From Semisulcospira habei (lineage: Eukaryota > Mollusca > Gastropoda > Semisulcospiridae): a stretch of 64,000 nt of DNA. The notes under the pieces are model-generated. The model made no database searches, was not told the origin of the DNA, and saw only the letters and a list, made by a program, of their open reading frames with translations. Below are positions 46,441-57,558 of this stretch, one piece after another (the stretch's first letter is position 1; each line of letters begins with the position of its first letter). A program made the position numbers and the translations under genes. The DNA is taken from positions 220,524,320 to 220,588,319 of the forward strand of contig BTPG01000001.1 in assembly GCA_036245525.1 (NCBI GenBank), read 5' to 3'.

Positions 46441-46590
46441 TGTTTGTCTATTTTGACAAAGGGTATTTACCCGAAATATTAATAAATTGTGTTGTCCCCG
46501 TCTTTTCTAAGCGTGTTTCTTTATCGTTCGGTACTTCTTTGCATTTTACACGCTTGGCAGTCACCTTTGTGGTCTGGATTGATTATACTC
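46441..46590. repeat. FB-K single arm
   Basis: TTTGACAAAGGGTATTTACC through CTTGGCAGTCACCTTTGTGG. Matches 23690-23826 of the intron 6 inverted repeat and its right flank. Confidence 0.75.
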
Positions 46591-46827
46591 TGTATATATA
46601 TGTCCGTTGTGTGGCTTTGTACATAAAATGTAAGCATAGTCATTGTTCATTGGTGTATTCTTTACAGTCTGCTCGTGGTTTTTGTTTGCTTGTATTTTAC
46701 TTTCGTGAACAGTAAACATGGCGATATGGACACAACTTTGCCCTACTTAATAATTCAGTCGACATGATAATGTCCGGTGTTAGGAGCATACTCTTCAACA
46801 TCAAGAGTCTTTAGTGACGTATTGGAG

Positions 46828-46893
46828 TGCGTGTTGATCTGTGATTCTGAACCTTATGGCTCCAGGCCGTAAGGTCCAAAGTCACAGACCAAG
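46828..46893. repeat. Foldback element FB-H
   Basis: TGATCTGTGATTCTGAACCTT pairs with AAGGTCCAAAGTCACAGACC around GGCTCCAGGCC. Confidence 0.65.
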
Positions 46894-47140
46894 CACATAC
46901 ATGGACAGACCCCATGGTCTGATTGTGTAGTATGCATAACCCATTACATCCTGAGGCTGATTTGGTAAAATTTGCTTATTGTCCTATGAAGGCTACATTA
47001 CAGACTAGGAGAATAAACAACTGTTTTAGTTCAAGGGTTAAGCGACCAAACACTTGCAAGAAGAAGAAGAGTGTATATGTACATGACCTACCTGCGCAGT
47101 TTCGGTCACAATACTTTTAACTCGTCTAATGTCAGTTGCT

Positions 47141-47356
47141 TTAACCCCTTCACTGCCCAGAAAAAGGTGAACACGATTCAGCTGCAAGAGACATAGATCA
47201 TCGTGAGCCCCCGCGACTGCGGGGGCTCATGAGGATCTATGCCTCTTGCTAAGAACAATGTGTGTCCATGTTACTTGGACGGTGTTGGCTTTGGTCGTTG
47301 AATGAACCAAGATTTCAGAAACAAGAACGTACGTACAATGGCAGGCAAGGGGTTAA
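47141..47356. repeat. FB-F, full length
   Basis: TTAACCCCTTCACTGCCCAG ... AATGGCAGGCAAGGGGTTAA. Confidence 0.78.
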
Positions 47357-47597
47357 GTGTCAGTCAGTCTGTCTGTCTGTCTGTCTGTCTGCCTGTGTCT
47401 TAGTCGTTCTCTCTTCTTGGTCTGTTTGACGGTGTGCCTCCGAATCGGTAATACTTTGCATTCGCAGTCACAGTTTTTGTGGCGCTGACGTGCATCTGGC
47501 TGAAAGATCCTCGAGTCAATTCATAAGTAGTGCAGAATTTCTATCGGTATAGGAATTATTTTATTGTTGTGCACATTGCTGCATATATGCATCGTCA

Positions 47598-47664
47598 TTC
47601 TGGTTGTCTCCCTCTATTCGCTACCGCTGATCAGCGGTAGCGAATCGAGGGAGACAACCAGTGC
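47598..47664. repeat. Foldback element FB-G
   Basis: CTGGTTGTCTCCCTCTATTC / GAATCGAGGGAGACAACCAG, near-perfect, TGATCA centre. Confidence 0.85.
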
Positions 47665-48454
47665 GCTGACATTACTGTTCTAAGTCGTTGAGAATCACAC
47701 TAATGTTTGTTGTGCAGTATTCTTGTTTGGATTATTTGCTGTCCTTGGGGTATGGCTTATGGTTGTTTCGTTTTTTTTTTTTTTTTTTTTTTTTTTTGTT
47801 TTTTTTTTTTTTTGAATGTTTGTTTGTTTGTTTTCTCTGAACATGTTGATACTGTTGTTTTCTCGTGCTTGCATAGTGTGTAAGTTTTGCAAAGTTTTTG
47901 CAAGGCCTGTGTGTGCTGTATTTGCGAAATAAGAAACATTTTGTCTCAGAGTACAATTTTGCGACTTAAATGTTGCACACAGTACATTTTCGTGTTTCTA
48001 ACTTTATGGTCGGCAATCTGCTGTATTTATTTAAAGATCAAGACGGGTTAGACTGTTAGTGTGTGTATTACGACTCGTTAATTTGTTCAATTTTCACTGT
48101 ACAATTATTCACGGAGGCGTAGAAACCCCGCCATGTGTTATCTGTCCACACCTCCTAATATAAATTATAGTAAGGCGGTGTTAGTGTTAGTGTCCCTCCT
48201 TGTTTTCATGAGGGTCGCCTCCCTCTCCCCTCCACCCCAACCCACCTTCACTCCAGCTGCACTTGACTTAAATACAGCTGCATGGCCCGACGTTCTCTGA
48301 AAATCATTAGGCACCGCTGATGTGACTCTGACAAATTACCAGCCACTTTATTACCCGTATCACGTGCAATGTCGTTTTGTTTTTTGCGGGGTGCCTGCCT
48401 CTAGTTCACCCCAGTGATTAAGCTGTTTATCAGACGTTACCAAAGTTATCTCTA

Positions 48455-48540
48455 ATAATAATAATAATAATAATATATAGCGCTCCTCCTAACAGAGATT
48501 AGGTGCTATATAAATATCTATTATTATTATTACACTACAA
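48455..48540. repeat. (TAA)n-flanked GCGC...AGGTGCTATATAAAT repeat
   Basis: TAATAA tract, ATATAGCGCTCC, AGGTGCTATATAAATATCTA, ATTATT tract: a small SINE-tail-like or MITE-like unit. Confidence 0.6.
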
Positions 48541-48542
48541 CA

Positions 48543-48655
48543 GGAGACAGATCGACCAGAATAGTTCTAGGGTGGTGCCAAAATAGCTTGGCGCCTCTAG
48601 GCGTCAAGCTATTCTGGCGCCACCCTTGAACTATCATGTCGATTTGTTTAAAAAA
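48543..48655. repeat. FB-A'
   Basis: GACCAGAATAGTTCTAGGGT ... CCACCCTTGAACTATCATGTC around GGCGCCTCTAGGCGTC. Confidence 0.75.
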
Positions 48656-48774
48656 AATTCTGAACGTTTTTAGAATACACATTTCAAATGTTCGATTTTC
48701 TAAGTGCGGAGTTAGTTAATTTCGACAACGTCGATCAGTGACACAAAGGAAGTTATAATCTGCTATATCCTGTT

Positions 48775-51292
48775 CATGTGTGCGTATCATCAGAGTGATG
48801 CCCAGCGCAGAGTGCCACACTGACCACCGCCTTGTCCGCTGCAAACTCAGGCTCCACGTCAAGCCAAAACCCAAGAAATGGGGGCCCCCCAAGAAAAAGC
48901 TTGATGTTGCCAGCCTTCAGCGTGACGACGTGAGTGAAAGCTGCCTTTCAGACAGATTTACAGCGCAGGCTCAAAGACACAGCGGACCCAGCAGACTCCT
49001 CCCATGAAACACTCTGGGAACAACTGAAAACTGTTATTGCAAAATCCTCTGCAGAAGTCTTGGGTTTCGCTAGAAAGAAGAACAAAGACTGGTTTGACGA
49101 AAACGATGTTGAGATCCAGGAACACCTAGCAAAAAAAAAGAGCCGCCCATCAGACCCACCTAGCCCAGCCTTCCTGCCCTGTGAAGAAGTCTGCCTTCCG
49201 CCTCGTCTGCAGCAGTCTCCAGCGCAAGCTCAGAGATCTCCAGAATGAGTGGTGGACCAGACTTGCACAGAGGACCCAGCTTTGCGCTGACAATGGTGAC
49301 TACAGGGGCTTCTACGAAGCACTAACAGCAGTGTATGGCCCCAGGCACCTGGTACAAAGTCCCCTGCGAAGCGCGAATGGCCAGGCACTCCTCACAGATA
49401 ATACCTCCATCTTGAACCGCTGGTCGGAGTACTTTCAGAGCCTCTTCAGCGCTGAGCGCACTGTTCAAGAAGCAGTCGTCCTACAAATCCCACAACTCCC
49501 AGTAAAGGTTGAATTGGACGAACCGCCCACCGCTGAAGAGACCCTCACAGCCATCCACCAGCTCAAGAGTGGCAAAGCAGCAGGAATTGATGGAATACCG
49601 CCAGGGATCTGGAAACATGGAGGCACAGCACTGCACAACAAGCTTCATGACCTCTTTCGCTGCTGCTGGGAGGAAGGAACACTACCAAAGGATCTCCGTG
49701 ATGCTGTCGTTATCACCCTGTACAAGAACAAAGGCGAGAAGTCTGACTGTTCCAACTATCGGGGAATCACCCTGCTGTCCATTGCTGGGAAAATTCTTAC
49801 AAGGCTGCTCCTGAATCGGCTGGTACCTGCCATCGCTGAAGACCACCTCCCAGAGGGCCAGTGTGGCTTCAGAGCAAACAGGAGCACCGCCGATATGGTC
49901 TTTGTGCTGAGACAGCTTCAGGAGAAGTGCCGCGAGCAGAACAAAGGGCTGTACGTAACGTTTGTCGACCTAACAAAAGCGTTCGACACTGTGAGCAGGC
50001 AAGGCATGTGGCAGATCCTGGAGCGACTTGGCTGTCCCCCAAAGTTCCTCAGCATGATTGTCCAGCTACACAAGGACCAGCAAGGCCAGGTCAGACTCAA
50101 CAATGACCTCTCAGAACCATTCCCTATTCTCAACGGCGTAAAGCACGGCTGCGTGCTGGCACCGACCCTCTTCACCATCTTTTTTAGCATGATGTTGAAG
50201 CAGGCCACAGTGGACCTCGATGATGACGATGCAGTGTACACCAGGTATCGTCTCGATGGCAGCCTGTTCAACCTCAGACGACTGCAGGCCCACACGAAAA
50301 CCCTAGACCAACTGATTCGTGAGCTGCTTTTTGCTGATGACGCTGCCCTCGTTGCACACACAGAGAGAGCCCTGCAGCGCATCACGTCCTGCTTCGCAGA
50401 CGCTGCCCAGCTCTTTGGACTCGAGGTCAGTCTGAAAAAGACAGAGGTCCTCCATCAGCCGGCACCCAAGACAGTGTATCGCCCTCCTCACATCACCATT
50501 GGCGAGTCTGAACTAAAGTCAGTGCACCAGTTTACTTACCTTGGCTGCATTATCACGTCGGACGCCAAGCTGGACAAGGAGCTTGACAGCAGGCTGGCAA
50601 AAGCGAACAGCGCTTTCGGGCGACTTTTCGAGCGGGTGTGGCACAATCAACAGCTGAAAACAGGCACCAAGATCAGCGTGTACAGAGCTGTGGTCCTCAC
50701 CACCCTGCTGTATGGTTCCGAGTCCTGGGCCCTCTACCGCAGCCAACTACGACTCCTCGAACGCTTCCACCAGCGCTGCCTGCGCACCATCCTGGGCATT
50801 CACTGGAGTGACTATGTCACCAACGTCGAGGTCCTTGAACAGGCTGAAACTGTGAGCATCGAGGTTTTGCTGCTGCGGACACAGCTTCGCTGGGCGGGGC
50901 ATGTCTCCAGGATGGAGGATCATCGCCTACCAAAGATCACCCTGTTCGGCGAGCTTGCTACTGGACACCGTGACAGAGGGGCACCAAAGAAGAGTTACAA
51001 AGACTGTCTCAAGAAGTCACTTAGTGCCTGCCAAATCGACCACCACCAGTGGTCTTCGCTTGCTGTGGACCGTGACACCTGGCGCTCCACCATTTACAAG
51101 GCAGCTGTCTCCTTTGAGGACTCTCGCAGAGCTAGCCTTAAGGACAAGCGGCTCAGGAGAAAAAACAGAGATGCCGCAACTCAGAACCCTGGCCATACCT
51201 CCCCCTGCAGCCACTGCGGTCGAACCTGCCTGTCCTGGATTGGCCTCCGCAGCCACGAACAAGCCTGCAGACGTCGTGGGCAACTCCTATAA
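48775..51292 (+). pseudogene. 5'-truncated non-LTR retrotransposon (endonuclease end, RT, zinc finger)
   Basis: The 5' end starts inside the apurinic endonuclease domain (CHTDHRLVRCKL at about 48815). There is a frameshift near 48932 and another at an A9 run near 49133. From about 49181 one open frame of about 700 codons follows to TAA 51290. RT landmarks are KAAGIDGIPPGIWK, NYRGITLLSIAGKI, FVDLTKAFDTV (49961) and a catalytic FADD in place of YADD (50330-50341). The C-terminus has a CSHCGRTCLSWIGLRSHEQA-type zinc finger, typical of this lineage. The protein copies its RNA by target-primed reverse transcription. The clade (RTE- or CR1/Nimb-like) is not settled by eye. The 3' end beyond 51292 is unclear. 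Confidence 0.9.
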
Positions 51293-51984
51293 AATCTTCG
51301 TTCGCGAAGTCAAGCCAAGAGAGTGCGTATTGGTGATTATTTAGGGTTGATATTGACGATCACGCGGCCGGGAGTGCTTGAAATGCTGTATCTGTTAAGT
51401 CGACATTCATGTTCAGAGTAGTGTGTGCGAAAGTGCTTGAGTGCGTGCACGCGTGGGATAGTGTGATGGGACGTTTCTGTACGTTTTCGATATACATATG
51501 TATACTTTAAAACTTCACTTTTTGAACTCGTATTGTGGTTTTTTTTTTGTTGTTGTTGTTGTTTTTGTAATTGTACATCTTGTATTACCATATTGACAAC
51601 AAATAGATAACTAAGTTTCACCTAACCTTACAATGTTTTTCATAATGGTATAGCATTCTGCCGGAAATGCAAGTGCGGCCATTTTGTGAATCGTTACATG
51701 TGTCATAATGCAGTAAATTTGGTTATGACAAGGTCGGATATAATAGATGTCGGATTTAGCAACACTTTTCGCAGTGTTCCCGACTACACTCTTTCTGTGA
51801 AAATGACTTCGCTTATAACAAACTGTGGATATGTCAACAAGCACATTTACGTCCCCTGGCGTTTTGCTATGTCTGAAGCCTACTACGCGTACAAAGCGCT
51901 GACCATTTTCGTATTATTTTGACTTGTAGATGTGAACGACTTTCTCTCCATGTATGAAACTTTACCTTTCGTCGCATACGACCC

Positions 51985-52049
51985 TATTGCGCATGCTGTC
52001 ACCGGTATTCTGTTCACAATACCGGTGGCTGTGTGCAGAACGGGTTAAC
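51985..52049. repeat. FB-C, diverged
   Basis: GCGCATGCTGTCACCGGTAT ... ACCGGTGGCTGTGTGCAGAA then CGGGTTAAC shared with the next element. Confidence 0.65.
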
Positions 52050-52124
52050 CTTTTGACTCCCAGAGCTAAATGACTTCAGTTCTATAGAATGGAAGTCATT
52101 TAATTCCGGGAGTCAAAGGGTTAA
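52044..52124. repeat. Foldback element FB-M
   Basis: TTAACCTTTTGACTCCC ... GGGAGTCAAAGGGTTAA, inner arms AATGACTTCAGTTCTATAGAA and complement. Only copy seen in the window. Confidence 0.8.
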
Positions 52125-52547
52125 GCATGATTTGACACATTTGATCACATTTTAATGTTATGTTAGATATCTGGAAAGGAAACTTAATGGAACATATGAC
52201 ATGTTATCATTTGTACATATGATAACCATGTAACCATTGTTTGTTTGTTTTTCTGTTTGTTTCTTTGCTTTGTTACATCCTTTGTTTCTCTGTTCGTTTC
52301 TGCATGCTACAAACGATAACATGGGAGTACTATTCTGTTTGTTCTTGCGTCTGCAATGTATTGTTTCTATTAATCACTGTATGCTGCTACATCTATTACA
52401 ACTGTATGATGTGTGTCTGTGGTTCATAACTGCCCTGTTAAGAGACCATAACTTTTTTGAGTCGGTACAAGAGTAACCAATAAACTTTCTGCTTGGACAT
52501 TTTTCAGTGGATATGTTTTCGAATGAATTAGTAAAATTATATTGAAT

Positions 52548-52612
52548 TGATGGATGGATGGATGGATGGATGGATGGATGGATGGATGGATGGATGGATG
52601 GATGGATGGATT
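52548..52612. repeat. (GGAT)n microsatellite
   Basis: About 16 GGAT units. Confidence 0.97.
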
Positions 52613-52700
52613 GGTAAAATGAATGAATGAATAAAACATACGATATGGTGTTGTGAGTAACAAATATTGACATGGAGACATGACAGTATGCACGTAGCCA

Positions 52701-53062
52701 TTGATATTGATTGATTGTACATTGCTTAACGTCCCGACAGCAACAAGACTTTCTCAGGACGTGCCTTTACTGCTTGTGAAAAAAAGCTAAACAGAATATT
52801 GAATGTATGTCGCCAGCCGGTCCAATACGTTAAATAAACCTATGACATGGGGCCTAACACACAACCAATATCAAGAGCTAAAGGCAGCGCAGACAGTGGG
52901 GAGAGTTTAAAAAAGGAAAATACAGGTGAATGGACCAAGGGTAGACAGAAACACATGCCCCAGAATAGAGAAAACCCACCCTGTGGGGCTGACCAGGGTG
53001 ACCCTGGGAAGTAAAAAATAGTTAACTCCACCCAAGTCCCCCAGGGCAGACCCGGGTGGGGG
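52701..53062 (-). mobile_element. 362-bp non-LTR retroposon with 12-bp TSD, second copy
   Basis: Flanked by TGCACGTAGCCA at 52689-52700 and 53063-53074. On the minus strand it runs from CCACCCGGGTCTGCCCTGGG to GACGTTAAGCAATGTACAAT plus an AATC-type tail. Same family as 27048-27422. Confidence 0.9.
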
Positions 53063-53549
53063 TGCACGTAGCCAGAGAAGTTTAAATAAAGAGTTAAACC
53101 ACACAGTCATATACACACATTTTCTAATAATAATTTTGTATTTAATTTTGTTGTTGGGGGGGGGGGTTGGGGTTTATTTTTGGGGGGATTGTTTTTTTTG
53201 TGGGGGGTGGGGGGGTTGGTTTTTTTTTGTTTGTTTGTTGTTTGTCATCGATGAATTCTTTCTTGGTGCCGTTTTCGTTTTAGTCAGTATATGGGTCAAG
53301 ACTAGGTCTGCTGTTGCATGCTTCACGTGCAGTCTTTGTGCATTACTATTCCGCAGTGCGCCCAGCATAATTAAATTGCAGGATATGTGATTTGACCAGC
53401 ATTGTGGATGTCAAGCGTTTTGTAGTTTTCGTAGCTTCAGCTTCCAGCCCTGCGGCGCCCAGAGCAACAAAGAAGTGATTGGATTACGTATGGGTTGATG
53501 AATCAGTGACGTGAATCAATGGGTAAGTTTTTGTCCTCTGTGGATAAAC

Positions 53550-53612
53550 CAGACTGGTTGTCTCCCTCGATTCGCTACACAGCGGTAGAGAATCGAGGGA
53601 GACAACCAGTGT
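53550..53612. repeat. Foldback element FB-G
   Basis: CTGGTTGTCTCCCTCGATTC ... GAATCGAGGGAGACAACCAG around a short loop. Confidence 0.82.
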
Positions 53613-54241
53613 GTTTATAAGCTTGCTTATGCTGTACGTCTGTGCATGGCTTGGGTCGAGAAAAATGTTTCCAAGATGTGTGTTGAACGACCGTACCAAT
53701 CTCGCCACAATAAGTATTACCTGTAGTCAGAAGAGAGCTATAGGCTGTTTGACATCGGAGTGCGCAACGTTTTTCCTAAATATCTCCGCAAATAAACACT
53801 TTTCTGTACCACTTTAAGAACAAATATCATTTAGTGCCAGTTGACCTAGTATGGAAAAGTTTTACTGAACTTCTATGATTTGTCGATTTTGCTCTACAGT
53901 CTTGAACATTTGGTGAAAAGACAAGAACAAGCCATTTTCAGTACCCTAAATAGAGCCCCGGCAGATTTCAATATCGAGGTCAAGCATGCAGACTTCATGT
54001 ATGCCTGCGCTGTTTCAGGTTCGAAAACTTGGCCATTTCACTTGAAAATGGATCTTTCTTATACTGGGCTTAATATATCTGGGGCACATTTGTAAAATGT
54101 AAAAATTGGGATGTAAAATCAGTCATTTCATGAAAAAATTCCGAAATATTACGACAGTACAGCAAAACTGACACAATGTTCGATTTTCTTAACAGAAAAT
54201 CGTATTAGGTTAACTGGCTCTGAATGATATTTGTTCTAAGA

Positions 54242-54455
54242 TTAACTCATTCAGCCCGGCGCACGTATTTCCCAAATTTCGGAGGCGTCACCTAACGACT
54301 ATGCACTTGTTGCAGGAGATGGATCGACCATGATAATTCAAAGGTAGTGCCAGATTAGCTTGGCGCCTGTCGGCGCCAAGCTAATCTGGCACTACCCTTG
54401 AATTATCATGGTCGACCCATCCACTGCTGTAGTGCGTCAGGGCTGAATGGGTTAA
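54242..54455. repeat. FB-A, full length
   Basis: TTAACTCATTCAGCCCGGCG ... CAGGGCTGAATGGGTTAA. Near-perfect hairpin around GGCGCCTGTCGGCGCC. The clearest FB-A copy for defining ends. Confidence 0.85.
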
Positions 54456-55382
54456 TATAAAAATTGTGGTTCTTTGTGGAGATATTTGCGAAAAACGTTG
54501 TTGGCTCCGATGTCAAACGACCTATTCGTGTGTCTCTACCAGTGCCTGTCATGGTCGAGATGTTTTCAGATCGGAAATCACGATTAAGCAGATCAGACTA
54601 TCTTGGTACAACCTGTCTAACCTTGACCATTTTAGTAATGAGCCTTTGACAAACGGTCGTTTGTGCCAAAAGTAACAACCAACAGAAATGTCCAAAGTAA
54701 CAACCAACAGAGATGTCTTTAAAATAGGCTTATTTTAGGCACTGGTTAGTTTCGAAATATCTCGCATGTGGGCATGTGAAATTAAAGACTTGTGAATGCA
54801 GAAATAGATTATACTTAAATCTAGCCCTTTCTGAAAATGTTGGTCGTTGTGGTGGAGACACGGTGATAAATATGATCATAATAAGTCAGTTTTTCATCTT
54901 TGATTATTCTCTTTCACAAGAAATTAATGTTATAACCTGTTCTCTGAGATACTAAGTATAAAACATATTTTATTCCTTTTGAAATTAAGTTTTCTTTCAA
55001 TGTCGCTGTTGTTTGTTACTGTGGACATACTCAGTAGTTTAAATCACAACCCAAAAAATTCTTTGATGACCACCCAAAAAAAAAAATTCAGTCATTATCC
55101 TTAGATGAGATAACAGAAATACAAATATATTTATGTCACTCGGTTTTCAAAGAAAAAAATGTTTGCTGTCACACTGGACAAACTATTGGACATACACATG
55201 AAAATCATCTTTTATTAGTCTATTTGGGGGAAAAGGAAACTATGAAAGAAATGTAAGCATTCCAACAACAATGTCTTCATAGGGGAATCACAAAAAGCAC
55301 AAATTTCCTGTTGTAGTGTGGTTTTCTTGACTAAAAATATGTCGGTTGTTACGCGCACGACGTTTTGTCACAGGCTCTAATC

Positions 55383-55507
55383 CAAGCCAAGCTAATCTGG
55401 CACTGCCCTTGAATTATCATGGTCGATCCATCTCCTGCAACTTCTGCATAGTCATTAGATGACGCCTCCAAAATTTGGGAAATACGGCCGTCGGGCTGAA
55501 TGAGTTA
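55383..55507. repeat. FB-A right half
   Basis: AGCCAAGCTAATCTGGCACT through GTCGGGCTGAATGAGTTAA. The left arm is absent. Confidence 0.7.
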
Positions 55508-55805
55508 AAAACAAAAATGTTTAGCGCTCTATATTTTGCTCCATGACTGGGCAGAACACACGACCTTTGATCTGGAAATGTACCTGCCGAGCAGCATATG
55601 TCACGTACCCAGTGACCAAAACGTCTTCGAGCTTAAGTCGGCCATAGATGACCCGCTGCCCGCTGAGGCCGACATGACGGCCCGACCACCGTTTGCTAAC
55701 TGGATAGAGGGCCACACCTTGAACATTGATCGTTTCACGTCACGTCAACAAACCTGTATTATTCTATTCTATATTGGTGTACCACGATTAAACACAATCT
55801 AAGTT

Positions 55806-57558
55806 TGTACAGACTTTATATATATATATGAACGTGGCCCAGTCGTCTTCAGCATTGCCGCTGGGGTAGATGTCCGCGAGCTTGGATTCGAGAACTTCAG
55901 CAAGACGATCTGCGGTAGAGCTAGTCTTCAGCTTGCCCACGTCGAATCTTTTTGTTATTTTCCGAGCTTGTGGTTGTCGTTTGGACTGTACGCAGATGCT
56001 GAGGTTGCTCACAATCAGTCGGTGGTCCGTACAGCAGTCAGCGCCACACATGGCCTTGATCAATAATTAGCGCATTAAATAGGCGCTTTATCCCAATTGA
56101 AAATCGGCTCATAGCGCCGCCGCGAACTAAACCCAACAAGCACGCTCACGTGAATCACGCGCATTCACTCACACACTGTACATAAACACAGAACATTTCA
56201 CGTGGTGCTAAGGGCAAGCTCAAGCGAGCTACTGTAGTTTTTGGAAATTCAAAATCGTTTTTATTTGAAATTTGATTAAGTGGGCTGAAACTGATACCAA
56301 AGTCGTGGGGGAGGAAAGAGCCGGAGTACCCGGAGAAAGAACCCCCGACGGTCCGCCCGAATTAACGGTGACACTTACTAGTGGAGAAAAATCCGACGCC
56401 GGAACCCGTAATTGAACCTCGCACCTTTAGCATTGGTGGCAGGCGCCTTAACCACTGCGCCACGGACCGCCACGGATCACTCTGACGTCACGCTTGTCAC
56501 ATCTTCTGGTGATAACGTAGTCGACAAGATGCCAATGCTTTGAGCAGGGATGCATCCACGACGTCTTGTTACGGTTTGGTAGGCGGAAGACTGAGTAGGT
56601 GATGAGAAGGTCATGCATGGCACAGGTTTTCAGCAAGAGCATTTAAGTCTCCAAGCACAAGTAGCTTGTCTGACTTTGGTGCAGCTGAGATCAGAGAGTC
56701 AAGTTCTTCATAGAACTTATCTATGGCTTTCTTTGAGTTGGTCATGGTAGGGGCATAGGCACTGATCAGCGTTATGCTGCGCTTGCCTCTCAAGGGGAGC
56801 TGCAGAGTCATCAGACGGTCGTTGAGGCCCCTGGGGAGACTAGAGAACTTGCGGACCAAGTGGTTCTTGATGGCAAAGTCCACTCCAGCATCGCGACGTT
56901 GATCGGCACTGTGTCCGCTCCAGAAGAATGTATAGCCGCCACCTGATTCTGTAACTTGACCTTGATTGGCAAGGCGCGTCTCGGAGAGGGCTGCAATGTC
57001 AATCTTGTAGCGCTCCACTTCTCTTGCCAGCAGGGCAGTTCTTCTTTCAGGTCAGTCGGCCTTGGCGATGTCCAGGAGAGTTCGCACGTTCCAAGATCCA
57101 ATATTGAGCGGTGTCACATTTTGTTTACAGCTTTTCTTGTTTCGACCGCAATAGAGGGATCCCCGCCAGCCGCTGTATGCTGGCCAGGGTGATGTAAAGC
57201 ATGCAATGTTTAGGGCACCTTTTCTAGCCCCTTCCTCATGCTCTGGAGAAGAACAGTGTGGTCCTAAACAAGGCTGCTCTGTCGCTCAGGTGGCTGCCGA
57301 ATTCTGCTGCTGCTTCAGTCCCAACGGAAAGCGACCCTATGGCCTGAGCCGCCTGTGTGTAGGTCCGCAGCTACAGCTCCCAGTGCATCCACACCTGCTG
57401 CTTGCCGCTCACCCGTCGCCACAGGGCTTGAGGTGCGGGTGGGGGGAGAGATGTCGTGACTTGCGCGAGATTTGGATTCAAGTGAGGGAGAGTTGCGCAA
57501 ATCGTCAGCCTCACTCTTTCGTCCATGCTGTGTCATTTCCGAGGTTCTCGGGACCACT
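55806..57558 (-). pseudogene. LINE 5' part (endonuclease), inverted
   Basis: On the minus strand, from 57558 leftward, lie an N-terminal leader (SRASHDISPPTRTS), then an apurinic-endonuclease domain with IAALSETRLANQGQV, SAYAPTMTN, LLVLGDLNA and the end CCTDHRLIVSNL near 56040-56000. A linker follows and stops at DDWATF (about 55808). There are frame changes near 57050 and 56620, and a SINE is inserted at 56063-56474. It is the 5' segment of the same element whose 3' segment is at 57559-59765 (+), so the insertion has an internal inversion. Confidence 0.85.
56063..56474 (-). mobile_element. tRNA-derived SINE inserted in LINE endonuclease
   Basis: Minus strand: a tRNA-like head with A-box region TGGCGCAGTGGTTAAGG and B-box-like GAGGTTCAATTAC, a body, and a 3' end GGGATAAAGCGCC...GCTAATTAT. 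Flanked by GATCA at 56058-56062 and 56475-56479, a candidate 5-bp target duplication. It splits the endonuclease reading between KRDVRV and KAMCGADCC. Confidence 0.75.

Larger units (their letters stand above)
44672..48774. other. Repeat-rich intergenic region
   Basis: No gene recognised. It holds C-rich DNA at 44680-44715, foldbacks listed separately, a poly-T tract at about 47770-47814 and the leader CATTACATCCTGAGGCTGAT at 46942. The part 44965-45915 shows nothing I recognise. Confidence 0.55.
51293..55805. other. Intergenic region between two LINEs
   Basis: No gene recognised. It contains foldbacks, a GGAT microsatellite, a retroposon, G/T-rich low-complexity DNA (53150-53235) and unexplained AT-rich sequence (52125-52540, 53620-54240, 54460-55380). 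Confidence 0.55.

Noticed and set aside
49918..50746. Minus-strand frames opposite the LINE RT
   Set aside because: Shadows of the plus-strand coding sequence.
52374..52722. Ile-His-Pro-Ser repeat frames
   Set aside because: GGAT microsatellite.
57472..57558. First 29 or so codons of the RT frame
   Set aside because: Antisense of the inverted LINE 5' end that happens to be open; not part of the retrotransposon protein.
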